A DNA stretch of 64,000 nucleotides, taken from contig CAXXHC010000002.1 in assembly GCA_963663525.2 (NCBI GenBank), forward strand, positions 310,001 to 374,000, in the 5' to 3' direction. The notes beneath the pieces are model-generated. The model saw only the letters and a program-made list of their open reading frames with translations, was not told the DNA's origin and ran no database searches. Position numbers and translations under genes: made by a program. Source of the DNA: G963663525 sp963663525 (GTDB taxonomy: Bacteria > Myxococcota_A > SURF-8 > G963663525). Positions 35,195 through 43,831 of this stretch are shown in pieces (position 1 is the first letter of the stretch; each line of letters opens with the position of its first letter).

Positions 35195-36580
35195 TCAGTC
35201 GTCGTTTTCCTTGAGCCAGCGTTCGGCTTTTTGCGGAATGTCCCGTTTTTCGATTCGTTCGAGCATTTCTCGATACAGATTGGCACGAATCCGAAATTGT
35301 TGAAAAATCCCACGAAGGCTGGCGAATACACGCAACGTAAACAGGATATTCGACGGCGGCACAAGCTGAAAAAGCGAGGGATAACGCTTATATACGGGCG
35401 ACAACCGGGAGCGCAACCTCCAGGAAGCGAAATCGAATTCGATGTCTTTAACGAATGGTTCAAGAACGATTTCATGCAAACGACGCAACGCTTCGCCACC
35501 AAGAGAAGATTCGGGAAAACGAAACCCCAACCGGCGATAGGGAACCTTCAGCTTGTCCCATTCCTCCTGCATCTGAAAGTACACAAGCAATAGAAAACTG
35601 TCGGTGAATTCCTCGTCGAAGCGACGGGCCGAGCCGAAATCGAGCAACACGAGATCGCCCCCCTCGTCGCACAAAACGTTTCCCGGATGTGGATCGGTAT
35701 GCAAAAGCTGAAGATTGAAAAACATATCGAACAACAACCGGCACCACTGGAGAGCCAGCCGGTTTCTTTCGGGACCAATCGGGAGAGAAGCCAGTTTCCG
35801 GTCGATCTTCACTCCTTCGCACAGTTCCATCACGAAAGCCTGCGGACGCACGAGATCGTCGAAAGGACGTGGAATACGAACGCCCGGCCAGTCGGTCATA
35901 CGCTCGTGGAACTCCCGCATGGTTTCCGCTTCGACGATGTAATCGCCTTCCCGCAGCATCATCCTCCGAACTTCGGCCAGATATTGCCTGCGAACCTCGG
36001 AATCGGTGAATCCGTGCACGAGTCGGAGAATCGTGGAAAGGTTTTTCAAGTCGCTGTCCACGGAGTCCATCACGCCCGGATACTGCACTTTCACCGCCAC
36101 CTTGCGACCGTCGAAAAGCTCGGCGCGATGCACCTGGCCGATGGAAGCCGCCCCCAAAGGTTCGGGATCGAAGTAGCGAAATAGCTGATCCAACGGGAGA
36201 TCGTAGGCCCGTTCCACTTGAGCAGCCAATGTGGCGTAATCCATGGGCGGAGCGTCGCTGTGCAACTCGATGAACGCATGGGCGAACTCCTCGGAAATGG
36301 CGCTCGGAGCCATCGAGAGACTTTGCCCCAGCTTCATCGCGACCCCTTTGAGATCGCCCATGGCTCGCGTCAGGCTCCGTGCGTTTTCCTGTTTGATTTT
36401 CCTCCGCAGCCGCTCGCGTTTATCATCGGACAATAGAAATCCGGCCAGTTTCTCGGCAGCGAGACGGGTTCCCGCGCCGGTGAGCACACCACCGATTTTC
36501 GCCATTCGACGCAAACGCCCCTTCGCGGTATGTCGCTTGCCTGTTTTCGGGGTTTCGTCGTCGTCACGGTCCTTGGTCAT
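35195..36580 (-). CDS. ABC1/UbiB-family atypical kinase (AarF-like)
   Basis: A 461-residue protein of the ABC1/ADCK/UbiB family, associated with quinone synthesis and lipid handling. The family marks are present: KxGQ motif (VAMKLGQSLSM), the alanine-rich loop (LGAASIGQVHRAEL), the lysine in VAVKVQYPG, the catalytic loop HTDPHPGNVL and the metal-binding DFG in LLDFGSARR. No C-terminal transmembrane pair is evident. It is the third gene of an operon with two YbjQ-like genes, 23 bases downstream of the second. No ubiquinone or menaquinone genes are adjacent, so the role could be different from UbiB's in coenzyme Q synthesis. Confidence 0.9.
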   Translation of the reverse strand: MTKDRDDDETPKTGKRHTAKGRLRRMAKIGGVLTGAGTRLAAEKLAGFLLSDDKRERLRRKIKQENARSLTRAMGDLKGVAMKLGQSLSMAPSAISEEFAHAFIELHSDAPPMDYATLAAQVERAYDLPLDQLFRYFDPEPLGAASIGQVHRAELFDGRKVAVKVQYPGVMDSVDSDLKNLSTILRLVHGFTDSEVRRQYLAEVRRMMLREGDYIVEAETMREFHERMTDWPGVRIPRPFDDLVRPQAFVMELCEGVKIDRKLASLPIGPERNRLALQWCRLLFDMFFNLQLLHTDPHPGNVLCDEGGDLVLLDFGSARRFDEEFTDSFLLLVYFQMQEEWDKLKVPYRRLGFRFPESSLGGEALRRLHEIVLEPFVKDIEFDFASWRLRSRLSPVYKRYPSLFQLVPPSNILFTLRVFASLRGIFQQFRIRANLYREMLERIEKRDIPQKAERWLKENDD

Positions 36581-36603
36581 GAACGATCCTTGCGGATGTT
36601 TTG

Positions 36604-37089
36604 TCAGCGCGGCACTTTTGCTTTGATGGCGGTGCCAAAAGCCAGGATTTCGAGCCCGGCAGTTCCTTTTCCCTGGTAAACAGCACTTGCTAGCCTGGAA
36701 GTTTCCAGGCGTACGTTAATCACCGCGTCGTATCCCTGGGATTTGGCCTGTACTTTCATCCGCAAAAGCGCTTCACGCCTCGCGCGCTCCAGCAAACTGT
36801 CATACATGCCGATCCGGCCTCCGAAGATCTGAATCAGGGAAGCGATGAACCGCTTGAAGTAATCCACCGAAATCACAACGCTTCCACTGACGAGCGACGC
36901 GCCGGAAGCCTCCCACGATGCGGGCGGCTTTTTCAACGTCATGGCGGGAAATTCCGCCAGTTCACGTTCCCTACGCACGAGGGAACGAAAGTGGTTGTGT
37001 TCCAGGATCGAACCGATAATCATGCCCAGCATGATCGGCACGAGAATCATCAGTATATTTATCAGGATATTGATCGACCCGTTATCCAT
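36604..37089 (-). CDS. YbjQ-like domain protein with membrane anchor
   Basis: A 161-residue protein: an N-terminal membrane helix (INILINILMILVPIMLGMIIG), a spacer and a YbjQ/DUF74-like domain (LLERARREALLRMKVQAKSQ GYDAVINVRLETS) ending with EILAFGTAIKAK. YbjQ proteins form pentamers of unknown function, sometimes annotated as heavy-metal-binding. A good GGAGG site precedes the ATG at 37089. It shares its domain with the gene just upstream (37114-37431), from which it presumably arose by duplication plus addition of the anchor. Second gene of the YbjQ-YbjQ-ABC1 operon. Confidence 0.8.
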   Translation of the reverse strand: MDNGSINILINILMILVPIMLGMIIGSILEHNHFRSLVRRERELAEFPAMTLKKPPASWEASGASLVSGSVVISVDYFKRFIASLIQIFGGRIGMYDSLLERARREALLRMKVQAKSQGYDAVINVRLETSRLASAVYQGKGTAGLEILAFGTAIKAKVPR

Positions 37090-37113
37090 GTTTCGCCTCC
37101 TCGGACTTCGAAG

Positions 37114-37431
37114 CTATTCGACTCCGACCGCCGTGCCGTAGGCGAACAGTTCCGCCGCCCCCTGAGCCACGGAACTCGTGGAAAAACGCACATTTACCAC
37201 GGCATTGGCACCCATTTCCTCGGCCTGCTGCATCATCCGGCGCATGGCTTCGTCGCGGGCTTCCTGCAACAACTCCGTGTAGCCCTTCAACTCGCCGCCG
37301 ACCATGTTTTTCAGCGCGGCCATGATGTCCCGCCCGATGTGCTTCGCACGCACCGTGCTTCCGCTCACCACACCGTAAATCGCAACGATTTTCTTGCCGG
37401 GAATTTCTTCCGTATTCGATAGAATCAACAT
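37114..37431 (-). CDS. YbjQ/UPF0145 family protein
   Basis: A 105-residue protein of the standard UPF0145 length: MLILSNTEEIPGKKI, GVVSGSTVRAKHIGRDIMA, ARDEAMRRMMQQAEEMGANA and VVNVRFSTSSVAQGAAEL, ending FAYGTAV. AAAAGGAG precedes the ATG at 37431. It is the first gene of a three-gene minus-strand operon that continues with an anchored paralogue and an ABC1 kinase. Soluble; function of the family unknown. Confidence 0.9.
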   Translation of the reverse strand: MLILSNTEEIPGKKIVAIYGVVSGSTVRAKHIGRDIMAALKNMVGGELKGYTELLQEARDEAMRRMMQQAEEMGANAVVNVRFSTSSVAQGAAELFAYGTAVGVE

Positions 37432-37766
37432 ATCGGGTCTCCTTTTTCAGCCGATTGCAAGTTTTCTTCTGACCTCGTATCGCGCTTCGTCGGTTTCCAC
37501 GACATAGCCATGAAAATCCCAAAGAAGGCTTGTATTGTGCGGTACGCTATCGTACGATCCAATATAGTGGATTTTTGGCAAAACACAATACGTTCCTGAA
37601 CCTTGAATCGCCGATCCCCTTTCGCTACGATAGAATGCCGTCTCCGATCGAACTCGAACATTTCCCGATAATTTGTAAAGAATCGACAAATACTTGACAT
37701 TCGCAATCGTCGATGGCATGGGCTTTGGACTTTTTTGACCACCTACCCTATGCAAGGAGGTGACAC

Positions 37767-38336
37767 ATGGACATTATCAGCACACTGCCAATCTGGACGT
37801 TGGCTATCGCGATTTTCCTTCTCAGAATCGTGGACGTCTCCCTTGGCACGATCCGCACGCTCGCCATTGTCGAAGGATTGACGACCATCGCCGTTTCGAT
37901 GGGATTCATCGAAGTGCTCGTCTGGGTCGTGGCCGTATCACAGGTGATTTCCCGCATCAACGAGAGCTTCCTGCTGGTGCTGGCTTATGCGAGCGGATAC
38001 GCAGCCGGAAACGCCATGGGAGTCTACCTGGAAAAAAAGCTGGCCATGGGAAAATCGGTTCTGAGAATCATTTCCCAGCAGCACGGCGACAAGATCGCCA
38101 GGAAACTGCGAGAAAAAGGACAGGTGCTGACTACGTTTTCCGGGGAAGGCTTGGATGGTCCGACCACGATGCTGTTCGCCATCTGCGAACGGAGAAAAAT
38201 CCGCAAGCTCACGTCCTGGGCGATGCAACTGGACCCCGATCTTTTCTATTCCGTGGAGCGGGTACACGAATGGAAAAGCGCACACCGGCATATTCCGCAC
38301 GCCACCGGCTGGCGGGCGATTCTCAAGAAGAAGTGA
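37767..38336 (+). CDS. UPF0316 (DUF2179/DUF5698) membrane protein
   Basis: A 189-residue protein with three membrane helices (IWTLAIAIFLLRIVDVSLGT, TIAVSMGFIEVLVWVVAVSQ, FLLVLAYASGYAAGNAMGVY) and a cytoplasmic domain (VLTTFSGEGLDGPTTMLFAI CERRKIRKL), matching UPF0316. AAGGAGGTGAC before the ATG is near-perfect. Function unknown; the family may be a transporter or regulator. It is divergent from the YbjQ operon and convergent with the HAD gene, 18 bases between stops. Confidence 0.88.
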   Translation: MDIISTLPIWTLAIAIFLLRIVDVSLGTIRTLAIVEGLTTIAVSMGFIEVLVWVVAVSQVISRINESFLLVLAYASGYAAGNAMGVYLEKKLAMGKSVLRIISQQHGDKIARKLREKGQVLTTFSGEGLDGPTTMLFAICERRKIRKLTSWAMQLDPDLFYSVERVHEWKSAHRHIPHATGWRAILKKK

Positions 38337-38354
38337 AAAAGAGGCGAAAAAGCG

Positions 38355-39200
38355 CTATTCGTACGATGCGATGCGATGGATGGATTCGAGCAGTTCGACC
38401 GGATGACGCGGATCGAAGTCGGTGTCGAGAAAGACGTGCGCGGCTTCGGGCCAGCGTCGAGCCATGGCGTTGATGTTTTTGGGTTCGTTCTCGAAACAGG
38501 CCACGACACAACCTATGCCATCGATATCTTTGAACACTTCGCTTTTGTAGTCCACGGCGCGCATGTTCGGATCGGGCTTCATGATTAATTGCGTATTGGC
38601 CAGACCGATGGGGTACCCGCTTTTCTCCAAACTTTCGACGGTGCAGAGGAGTTCCCAGTCTTTGGCACGGGCGGTCAGATATACGATATATGCCCCGGCC
38701 TCGTACAACCGCTTCACGTAAGCCGGTCCTCCCGGAATGATTCCGTCCTGGACGCAACGCCCTTCATGGGCGAAGTGCTGAATCCAATACTTCAATCCCT
38801 CCTCGATGGTACCGGGATCGCGGATGCCGATTCGCTGCAAGGTTTCGGTGACGAGATAGGAGATATCCGACATTTTGGAGGTCTGAATCAACTCCCGTTG
38901 TGCTTTTTTGCTTTCGGGCAGCGTCAGGGCGAATTCCTGGAGAATGCGCCAGATTCTCGGTCGAGAGTCGAAAAGGGTGTGGTCGAGATCGAAAACCACG
39001 ACGGGGCGCTTCGTGCAGCGTGCAGGAACGGCGCGCAGGGAATTTTCCACTTGTTGAAGAATCTGGGGATGATATGGCACCTTGGAAGGCGTCAACCATC
39101 CGGCGAACGTCAACCCCGCAGGAAGTAGCATTCCTGCGATGATGAAAACCGCCATCCCGACGGCGATCCGTAACTTCCCCGTTTTACCGTTGCCTGTCAT
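38355..39200 (-). CDS. Exported HAD-superfamily hydrolase
   Basis: A 281-residue protein with an N-terminal hydrophobic leader (IAVGMAVFIIAGMLLPAGLTFA) and a HAD phosphatase domain: motif I VVFDLDHTLFDS with nucleophile and acid aspartates, motif II YLTARAKDWE, motif III lysine in LIMKPDPNM, and a motif IV acidic pair around CFENEPKNINA. HAD enzymes usually cleave phosphate esters. The leader suggests periplasmic phosphatase activity, similar in location to acid phosphatases of class B or C, but the sequence is not close to either. Monocistronic. Confidence 0.82.
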   Translation of the reverse strand: MTGNGKTGKLRIAVGMAVFIIAGMLLPAGLTFAGWLTPSKVPYHPQILQQVENSLRAVPARCTKRPVVVFDLDHTLFDSRPRIWRILQEFALTLPESKKAQRELIQTSKMSDISYLVTETLQRIGIRDPGTIEEGLKYWIQHFAHEGRCVQDGIIPGGPAYVKRLYEAGAYIVYLTARAKDWELLCTVESLEKSGYPIGLANTQLIMKPDPNMRAVDYKSEVFKDIDGIGCVVACFENEPKNINAMARRWPEAAHVFLDTDFDPRHPVELLESIHRIASYE

Positions 39201-39373
39201 GGGAACATCTTACCTTCCCGCGTTCAAGATGCAAGAGATTTCGGATCCCCCCTTTTCATGGATTGCCAATCATCCGATCCTCACGCAGGAAAAGGTCGAC
39301 CTTGCGAAGACAACAGAGATTTTTCAATTGAAAGCGTATTTTTCGGCTATTTCCCGGTTTTCTTCTTTCTCTA

Positions 39374-39401
39374 TTGACAGGTTCGACATATTCCTTAAAA
39401 T
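39374..39401 (+). promoter_or_regulatory. Promoter of AbiEi-like gene
   Basis: TTGACA (39374-39379), 16-base spacer, TAAAAT (39396-39401). This places the start of transcription just before the ATG at 39437 and supports that start codon. Confidence 0.55.
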
Positions 39402-39436
39402 TAAATTATTGCATATTTATACATTGTGTCATTGGT

Positions 39437-40225
39437 ATGACGATCCAGGACTTTTTAGAAAGCCGCCGGATTTTCTCTCTGACCGAGTTTTCTGAGGTTT
39501 TGCAACGGGAAAAGCCGCGCAGTCGCGATGCCATCGACGCTTACCTGCGCCGTCTTCGCATGAAAGGGTGCATCGGGCGCATCCGTCGTGAACTGTACTA
39601 TGCGGTTCCGAAAGGCGAAAGTCCCGATTCCTGTTTCGTGGATCTCGGCTTGGCCGCCTCCCGCATGGCCTCGGACGCCACCATCGCCTACCTTACGGCG
39701 CTCGAATACCACACCGGCACGCCCATCCCAAGCTGGAACCGCGTGTTTTTCCTGTCGGAAGAAAAAATCCGCCCTGCCGATTTCGAGGGTATCCAGCTAA
39801 CCCCCTGTCGCATCCCGGCTTCACTGGTCAAAAAAGACTGTAGCAACGCGTTTACGAACACAACGGACTGGATGGGATTCGAGGTTCGGGTCACGAACAT
39901 GGAACGTTCCCTCGTGGATGCCTTCGACCGCCTTCGACTGTGTGGCGGTTGGCAGCAGATCGCCCCGTTGCTGGAACGCCTGCCCACGATCAATCTGGAA
40001 ATAATCCTCCGCTATCTCGACGATCTGAACAATCCCACCACCACCGCGAAAGTCGGCTGGTATCTCAACTCCCGAAAACGGCTATTCGACCGCCGATCCA
40101 GCGAGTTCCGCTCCTTCCGCAGCCGCCTTCCGGCCCAACCCCGCTATTTAATCCCAGGTCAGCGTGGCGGAACCCTCGTACGCGACTGGAAACTGATCGT
40201 CCCCAGGGAACTCGCCGGATACTGA
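39437..40225 (+). CDS. Orphan AbiEi-like antitoxin
   Basis: A 262-residue DNA-binding protein like the antitoxins of type IV AbiE toxin-antitoxin pairs: an N-terminal winged-helix (MTIQDFLESRRIFSLTEFSE, YLRRLRMKGCIGRIRRELYY) followed by the larger C-terminal domain (DATIAYLTALEYHTGTPIP, VTNMERSLVDAFDRL). AbiEi antitoxins repress their own operon and neutralise AbiEii, a nucleotidyltransferase toxin. No such gene follows; instead two abutting miniature elements begin 22 bases after the stop. The frame extends upstream to 39374 but the promoter lies there. Either a true orphan regulator or a pair disrupted by the elements. Confidence 0.8.
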   Translation: MTIQDFLESRRIFSLTEFSEVLQREKPRSRDAIDAYLRRLRMKGCIGRIRRELYYAVPKGESPDSCFVDLGLAASRMASDATIAYLTALEYHTGTPIPSWNRVFFLSEEKIRPADFEGIQLTPCRIPASLVKKDCSNAFTNTTDWMGFEVRVTNMERSLVDAFDRLRLCGGWQQIAPLLERLPTINLEIILRYLDDLNNPTTTAKVGWYLNSRKRLFDRRSSEFRSFRSRLPAQPRYLIPGQRGGTLVRDWKLIVPRELAGY

Positions 40226-40246
40226 TTTTACGATTTCTAGGTTCTT

Positions 40247-40424
40247 AACCCGCATTATTCATGAAGAATCTACTGCGACTTGAAAACTCTTGATCTTTCA
40301 CTTGTTTCCCGATTTTCATCCTCGACAGACTGTAAAGTATGCCTGCGGGTGAAAATCGGTCCAACTTCATGAAATATCTTCGGTTTTCGGTGTCTCGCTA
40401 CGATCCTCATGAATAATGCGGGTT
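40247..40424. mobile_element. Miniature element family B, copy 1
   Basis: 178 bp bounded by AACCCGCATTATTCATGA and its complement. TTAA occurs at the outer edge and at the junction with copy 2, consistent with a TA target duplication. Noncoding. Confidence 0.8.
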
Positions 40425-40602
40425 AACCCGGAAAATTCATGAAGAATCTACTGCGACTTGAAAACTCTTGATCTTTCACTCGTTTCCCGATTTTCATCCT
40501 CGACAGACTGTAAAGTATGCCTGCGGGTGAAAATCGCTCCAACTTCATGAAATATCATCGGTTTTCGGCGTCTCGCTACGATCCTCATGAATTTTCCGGG
40601 TT
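40425..40602. mobile_element. Miniature element family B, copy 2
   Basis: Directly abuts copy 1, same orientation and length (178 bp). Ends are AACCCGGAAAATTCATGA and its complement: five bases differ from copy 1 at both ends in a complementary way. The interior is more than 95 percent identical to copy 1 by eye. Confidence 0.8.
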
Positions 40603-40997
40603 AAACACGCCAAATCGGCAAAAATTTAGGTTCATCGAGAATTTGAATCCTTTTATCAGAAGAAGTCCAAAAGGCTTATGAGGCGAACATGCAGATAGCA
40701 CGCGGTAAAAGGAAGATCTCGTTTCGATGAACAATAAATTATAGATTTCATTTATTCATGGGAAGATTGTTTTTTATTAGTAAATTCAATGAGATAAAAC
40801 CCATACAAAGAATTGCTAAGAATGATTATGCCTCCTTTGCAATCCATTAATCTTGAATTCCTTTGTGATTTCAACTGTTTTTCGTGATCGGTAGGAGCTT
40901 TGAAAACATTGAAGTACCCAAATTCTTGATGACCCAAAATTTACCCAAATTGTTCTAATTTGACCCGAATTCGCGGTGATTCACCTTCGGGCACGCT
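40603..40997. other. AT-rich intergenic region
   Basis: No recognisable gene. A 61-codon minus frame at 40752-40937 has no ribosome site and no family resemblance. The local composition is more AT-rich than flanking genes. Confidence 0.4.
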
Positions 40998-41555
40998 TCA
41001 AGACAGTTCCTTTTCCCCGAAAACGATGGCCTCGAAAGAATATAATCTGGTGCCCTTTTTTCTCCACGCATCGGGACTCAGACCAGCCTTCATTGCAGTA
41101 TGACCGAGGAACTGCTCGCGGTTCCAGCCCTGCTCTGTGGGTACCTGTGGCAGCAACAAACCACGATTGAGACCTCGTTCCATCACCAGCCCGTGACGAC
41201 CGACTTCGATGCTTTCGACGTCACTGACCTCTTCCAACGGCGTAAGCACGGAAATCTCCAGGTCCAGATCGTCCATCTCGTCCGGTTTCACAGGCATGAA
41301 ACGCGGGTCGCTTGTGGAAGCGGCGTAGGCCATATCGGTCACGCAATCCCACAGCGGCATGGTTGCCTCAACGTGCCCGATGCAGCCACGAAGCCGTCCC
41401 CGCGCGTGCAATGTGACAAAAGCCGCTCCCAACATGGAGAGGCTTTCATCCTCGCATGGAAACGAGCTTCGCTTCCCGTCACGGGCCGCCTTCTCCACCA
41501 CGCGACGCGCCAGATCGAGCAGCTTCCGTTTCTGATCGTTGGACAAGGAAAACAT
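40998..41555 (-). CDS. amrA: Stand-alone AMMECR1 protein (AmmeMemoRadiSam system protein A)
   Basis: A 185-residue cytoplasmic protein consisting of one AMMECR1 domain, without leader. Motifs are shared with the fusion protein at 5227: MLGAAFVTLHARGRLRGCIG, DLEISVLTPLEEV, GRHGLVMERG, GLLLPQVPTEQGW and a C-terminal FEAIVFGE. AAGGAGG precedes the ATG at 41555. Having one exported and one cytoplasmic AMMECR1 suggests separate substrates or compartments. The function of AMMECR1 is not established. It may share a transcript with the upstream DsrE gene (172 bases apart). Confidence 0.9.
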   Translation of the reverse strand: MFSLSNDQKRKLLDLARRVVEKAARDGKRSSFPCEDESLSMLGAAFVTLHARGRLRGCIGHVEATMPLWDCVTDMAYAASTSDPRFMPVKPDEMDDLDLEISVLTPLEEVSDVESIEVGRHGLVMERGLNRGLLLPQVPTEQGWNREQFLGHTAMKAGLSPDAWRKKGTRLYSFEAIVFGEKELS

Positions 41556-41727
41556 GGCCGTCCTCCTTCCCGAAGGAATTCAATAAAACGTGTAAATTCC
41601 AATTATTACAGTTTTTAGGGATCGATACGAATAAAAACCACACCTTCCCTTTCGCAACTCGCGTGGATCGGGTCGCAGGTCATTCCCCACTTTCAAACGT
41701 TCCGACACGAAGGCCAGAGATGTTTTT

Positions 41728-42084
41728 TTAGAAAGTAAACACCTTCGATTCTTTGGCCAGCTCGATCAGCGTCCCGCCGGTGGCCAGCTTCGCGGTTTTC
41801 ACGAAGTCGCCTTCCTCAATCATCCGATTGTTGGCGCAAGGAGTACATACATAGATCGGCACCCCACCCTCCACAAGGGCTTCGAGATACGGCTTGAGTT
41901 CGTCGCCCGTCGGCGCTTTGATGTTGTCCGCCATGCCGAGCCGCGCGAACACCACCGCGTCATCAATGAGAAAGATGTGCACCTGGTTGCCGCCATCCAT
42001 CGCGATTTTGGCGAATTGAAACGTGCGGGTGGCGCGGGTAGGATCTTCCGTACCTCGACTGAGAACGAACAGGAAACTGGCCAT
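41728..42084 (-). CDS. DsrE-family protein
   Basis: A 118-residue protein of the DsrE/DsrF-like fold: FLFVLSRGTEDPTRATRTFQ, FAKIAMDGGNQVHIFLIDDA, then VPIYVCTPCANNRMI with a CxxC-like cysteine pair (VCTPC) that would carry persulfide sulfur or act as a redox site. GGAGG precedes the ATG at 42084; the longer frame to 42201 is not needed. Members bind or relay sulfur in sulfur oxidation or tRNA thiolation, but no other sulfur gene is adjacent apart from a TSUP permease at 59222. Confidence 0.85.
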   Translation of the reverse strand: MASFLFVLSRGTEDPTRATRTFQFAKIAMDGGNQVHIFLIDDAVVFARLGMADNIKAPTGDELKPYLEALVEGGVPIYVCTPCANNRMIEEGDFVKTAKLATGGTLIELAKESKVFTF

Positions 42085-42382
42085 AGTTTTCCTCCGGAAT
42101 TGGGTTTGATACATCTTGGTAAAAGATAAAACGTTTGAGGTAAAAATGCAAAAAAGCCGGAATTTTGACAAAATGTCCCAGCCTTTCAGCCGCGTGGCCA
42201 TGATTCGACAAGTTGTCCCAGCTATTCTTTCATGGCAAGGAAACCCCGTGCGTGCAACAGGACAAATAATCGTAAAATGATTTACAGAACAGGCACTTAC
42301 CTACGCCTTTCGGGTTTCTTGATTTGTGGCTTATTTCTTGCTACGGTAAATATTTACGTGAATTGTCGAAGGTGGTTGACCG

Positions 42383-43831
42383 ATGCAACGATCCGTTTGT
42401 CTCCCGCGTATCCTCCTGATGGCGGCCTGTTCGCTCGCTATTATCTGTTGGGCGTCGATGTCGGCTTGGGCCGTAAACGTCAACATCGACGAAGTGACGA
42501 TTGAAATCGACGACGAAAGCTATACGTCGGACGATGTCGAGTACATATACGTCAATAGCGAACTGGCCGAAATCACGTTGGATTTCTCCCTTGACGAATC
42601 CTCCGAGGATGCGGACTGGACCTTGACGCTTGGTGCAAGCACCAACGTGTCCGACCAGGAATTTCAGTCGGGAAAATTCGCCACGAACGCCTCCAGCGCT
42701 TCAACAAGCTTCACCCCCAGGGATGTCAACGTCAAACTCGGGGACCAGAACGCGGCAGGCGATCTCGTGTACAGCTTCAAACTGACCTTGCAGGTCACTG
42801 CGACCACAACCGAGGAAACCACCACCAACGATGGCGACGAAGACGTCACGACGTCGGAAACCGTGACCAACACGTCACCGACCCAGACGATTAAAATCGT
42901 GGTGGACCGCGATCCCCCCGAAACTCCGACACTCGATAGCACCCCTTCTTCCGGGGAGAACAGCGTCAACCTGACGTGGGAAGCCGTGGAGCGCTCCACA
43001 AGCGGATCGATCGAGGAAACCGAAGGCAGTTTCATGCGTTACAAGGTCTGTGCCCGCATCATCGACGACTTCGGCGCATCGAGTTCGAAAATCCTCGATG
43101 GCGACGCCGACGACGACCTCGACGAAAGCGAGACCGAAACCGTGGAGTACGAACAGGAGATCGAGGAAGTAGTGGAGGAGGACGTGGCCGAATCGGCTCC
43201 TGAAGATGATACGGAAGTCGAGATCCCCGATTTTCCGGGAGTGGACGGCGATGAAGATACAAGCTCCGATGTGGAAATCAATGAAGACGATTGTATCCTT
43301 CGTACCGGAATCACTTCGAACAGTTACCGTTTTGACGGTCTAACCAACGGTGTGGTGTACGGTTTTCGGGTCAAGGCCGTTGATGCGGCGCGCAACGAAA
43401 GCGACGACTGGTCCAACGAGGTCACGGCCACACCGCGCCCGGTCAGCGATTTCTGGGAAACGTACAAAGAAGCCGGTGGAAAGGAAAAAGGCGGATTCTG
43501 CTTTATCGCCACGGCGGCTTTCGAGGGCTACGACACACCCGAAGTCCTCACGCTGCGACGTTTTCGGGATGACGTCCTCGCCCGTTACGAACTGGGAATC
43601 GCCTTCATTTCCCTGTATTATCGCTGGGGAGCCCCCGCCGGAGCGTGGTTGGATGAGCACCCTTCCCTGCGTCCGGCGGCTCGCGCGGCATTGTCGCCTC
43701 TGGTGTGGTGGAGCCGACTTTATTTCGCCTACGGTCCGACTGCAGCCCTACTAGTCCTGTTAGCCGCCTGTATGCTGCTGGGAGGCGCCACCATCGGATT
43801 CCGTCGTTTCGGAAAGGAGGCCGGTCGATGA
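42383..43831 (+). CDS. CFI-box C-terminal secreted protein with fibronectin-III-like domain
   Basis: A 482-residue exported protein (leader LMAACSLAIICWASMSAWA). After a beta-rich N-terminal half, residues about 178-360 resemble a fibronectin type III domain (PETPTLDSTPSSGENSVNLT, NGVVYGFRVKAVDAARNESD) interrupted by a long acidic insert (about residues 235-300). The C-terminus has the CFI-box CTERM pattern: CFIATAAFEG, TLRRFRDDVL, then a membrane helix (AALLVLLAACMLLGGATIGF) and a basic end. Such tails are thought to be recognised for sorting. AAGGTGG precedes the ATG. The TGA overlaps the next gene's ATG (ATGA), so the two are coupled. Confidence 0.85.
   Translation: MQRSVCLPRILLMAACSLAIICWASMSAWAVNVNIDEVTIEIDDESYTSDDVEYIYVNSELAEITLDFSLDESSEDADWTLTLGASTNVSDQEFQSGKFATNASSASTSFTPRDVNVKLGDQNAAGDLVYSFKLTLQVTATTTEETTTNDGDEDVTTSETVTNTSPTQTIKIVVDRDPPETPTLDSTPSSGENSVNLTWEAVERSTSGSIEETEGSFMRYKVCARIIDDFGASSSKILDGDADDDLDESETETVEYEQEIEEVVEEDVAESAPEDDTEVEIPDFPGVDGDEDTSSDVEINEDDCILRTGITSNSYRFDGLTNGVVYGFRVKAVDAARNESDDWSNEVTATPRPVSDFWETYKEAGGKEKGGFCFIATAAFEGYDTPEVLTLRRFRDDVLARYELGIAFISLYYRWGAPAGAWLDEHPSLRPAARAALSPLVWWSRLYFAYGPTAALLVLLAACMLLGGATIGFRRFGKEAGR

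Noticed and set aside
40247..40602. CRISPR-like array suspected from two tandem repeats
   Set aside because: Repeat length of 178 bp without spacers; each unit has inverted termini, fitting miniature elements.
40752..40937. 61-codon minus-strand frame in AT-rich DNA
   Set aside because: No ribosome site and no recognisable features.
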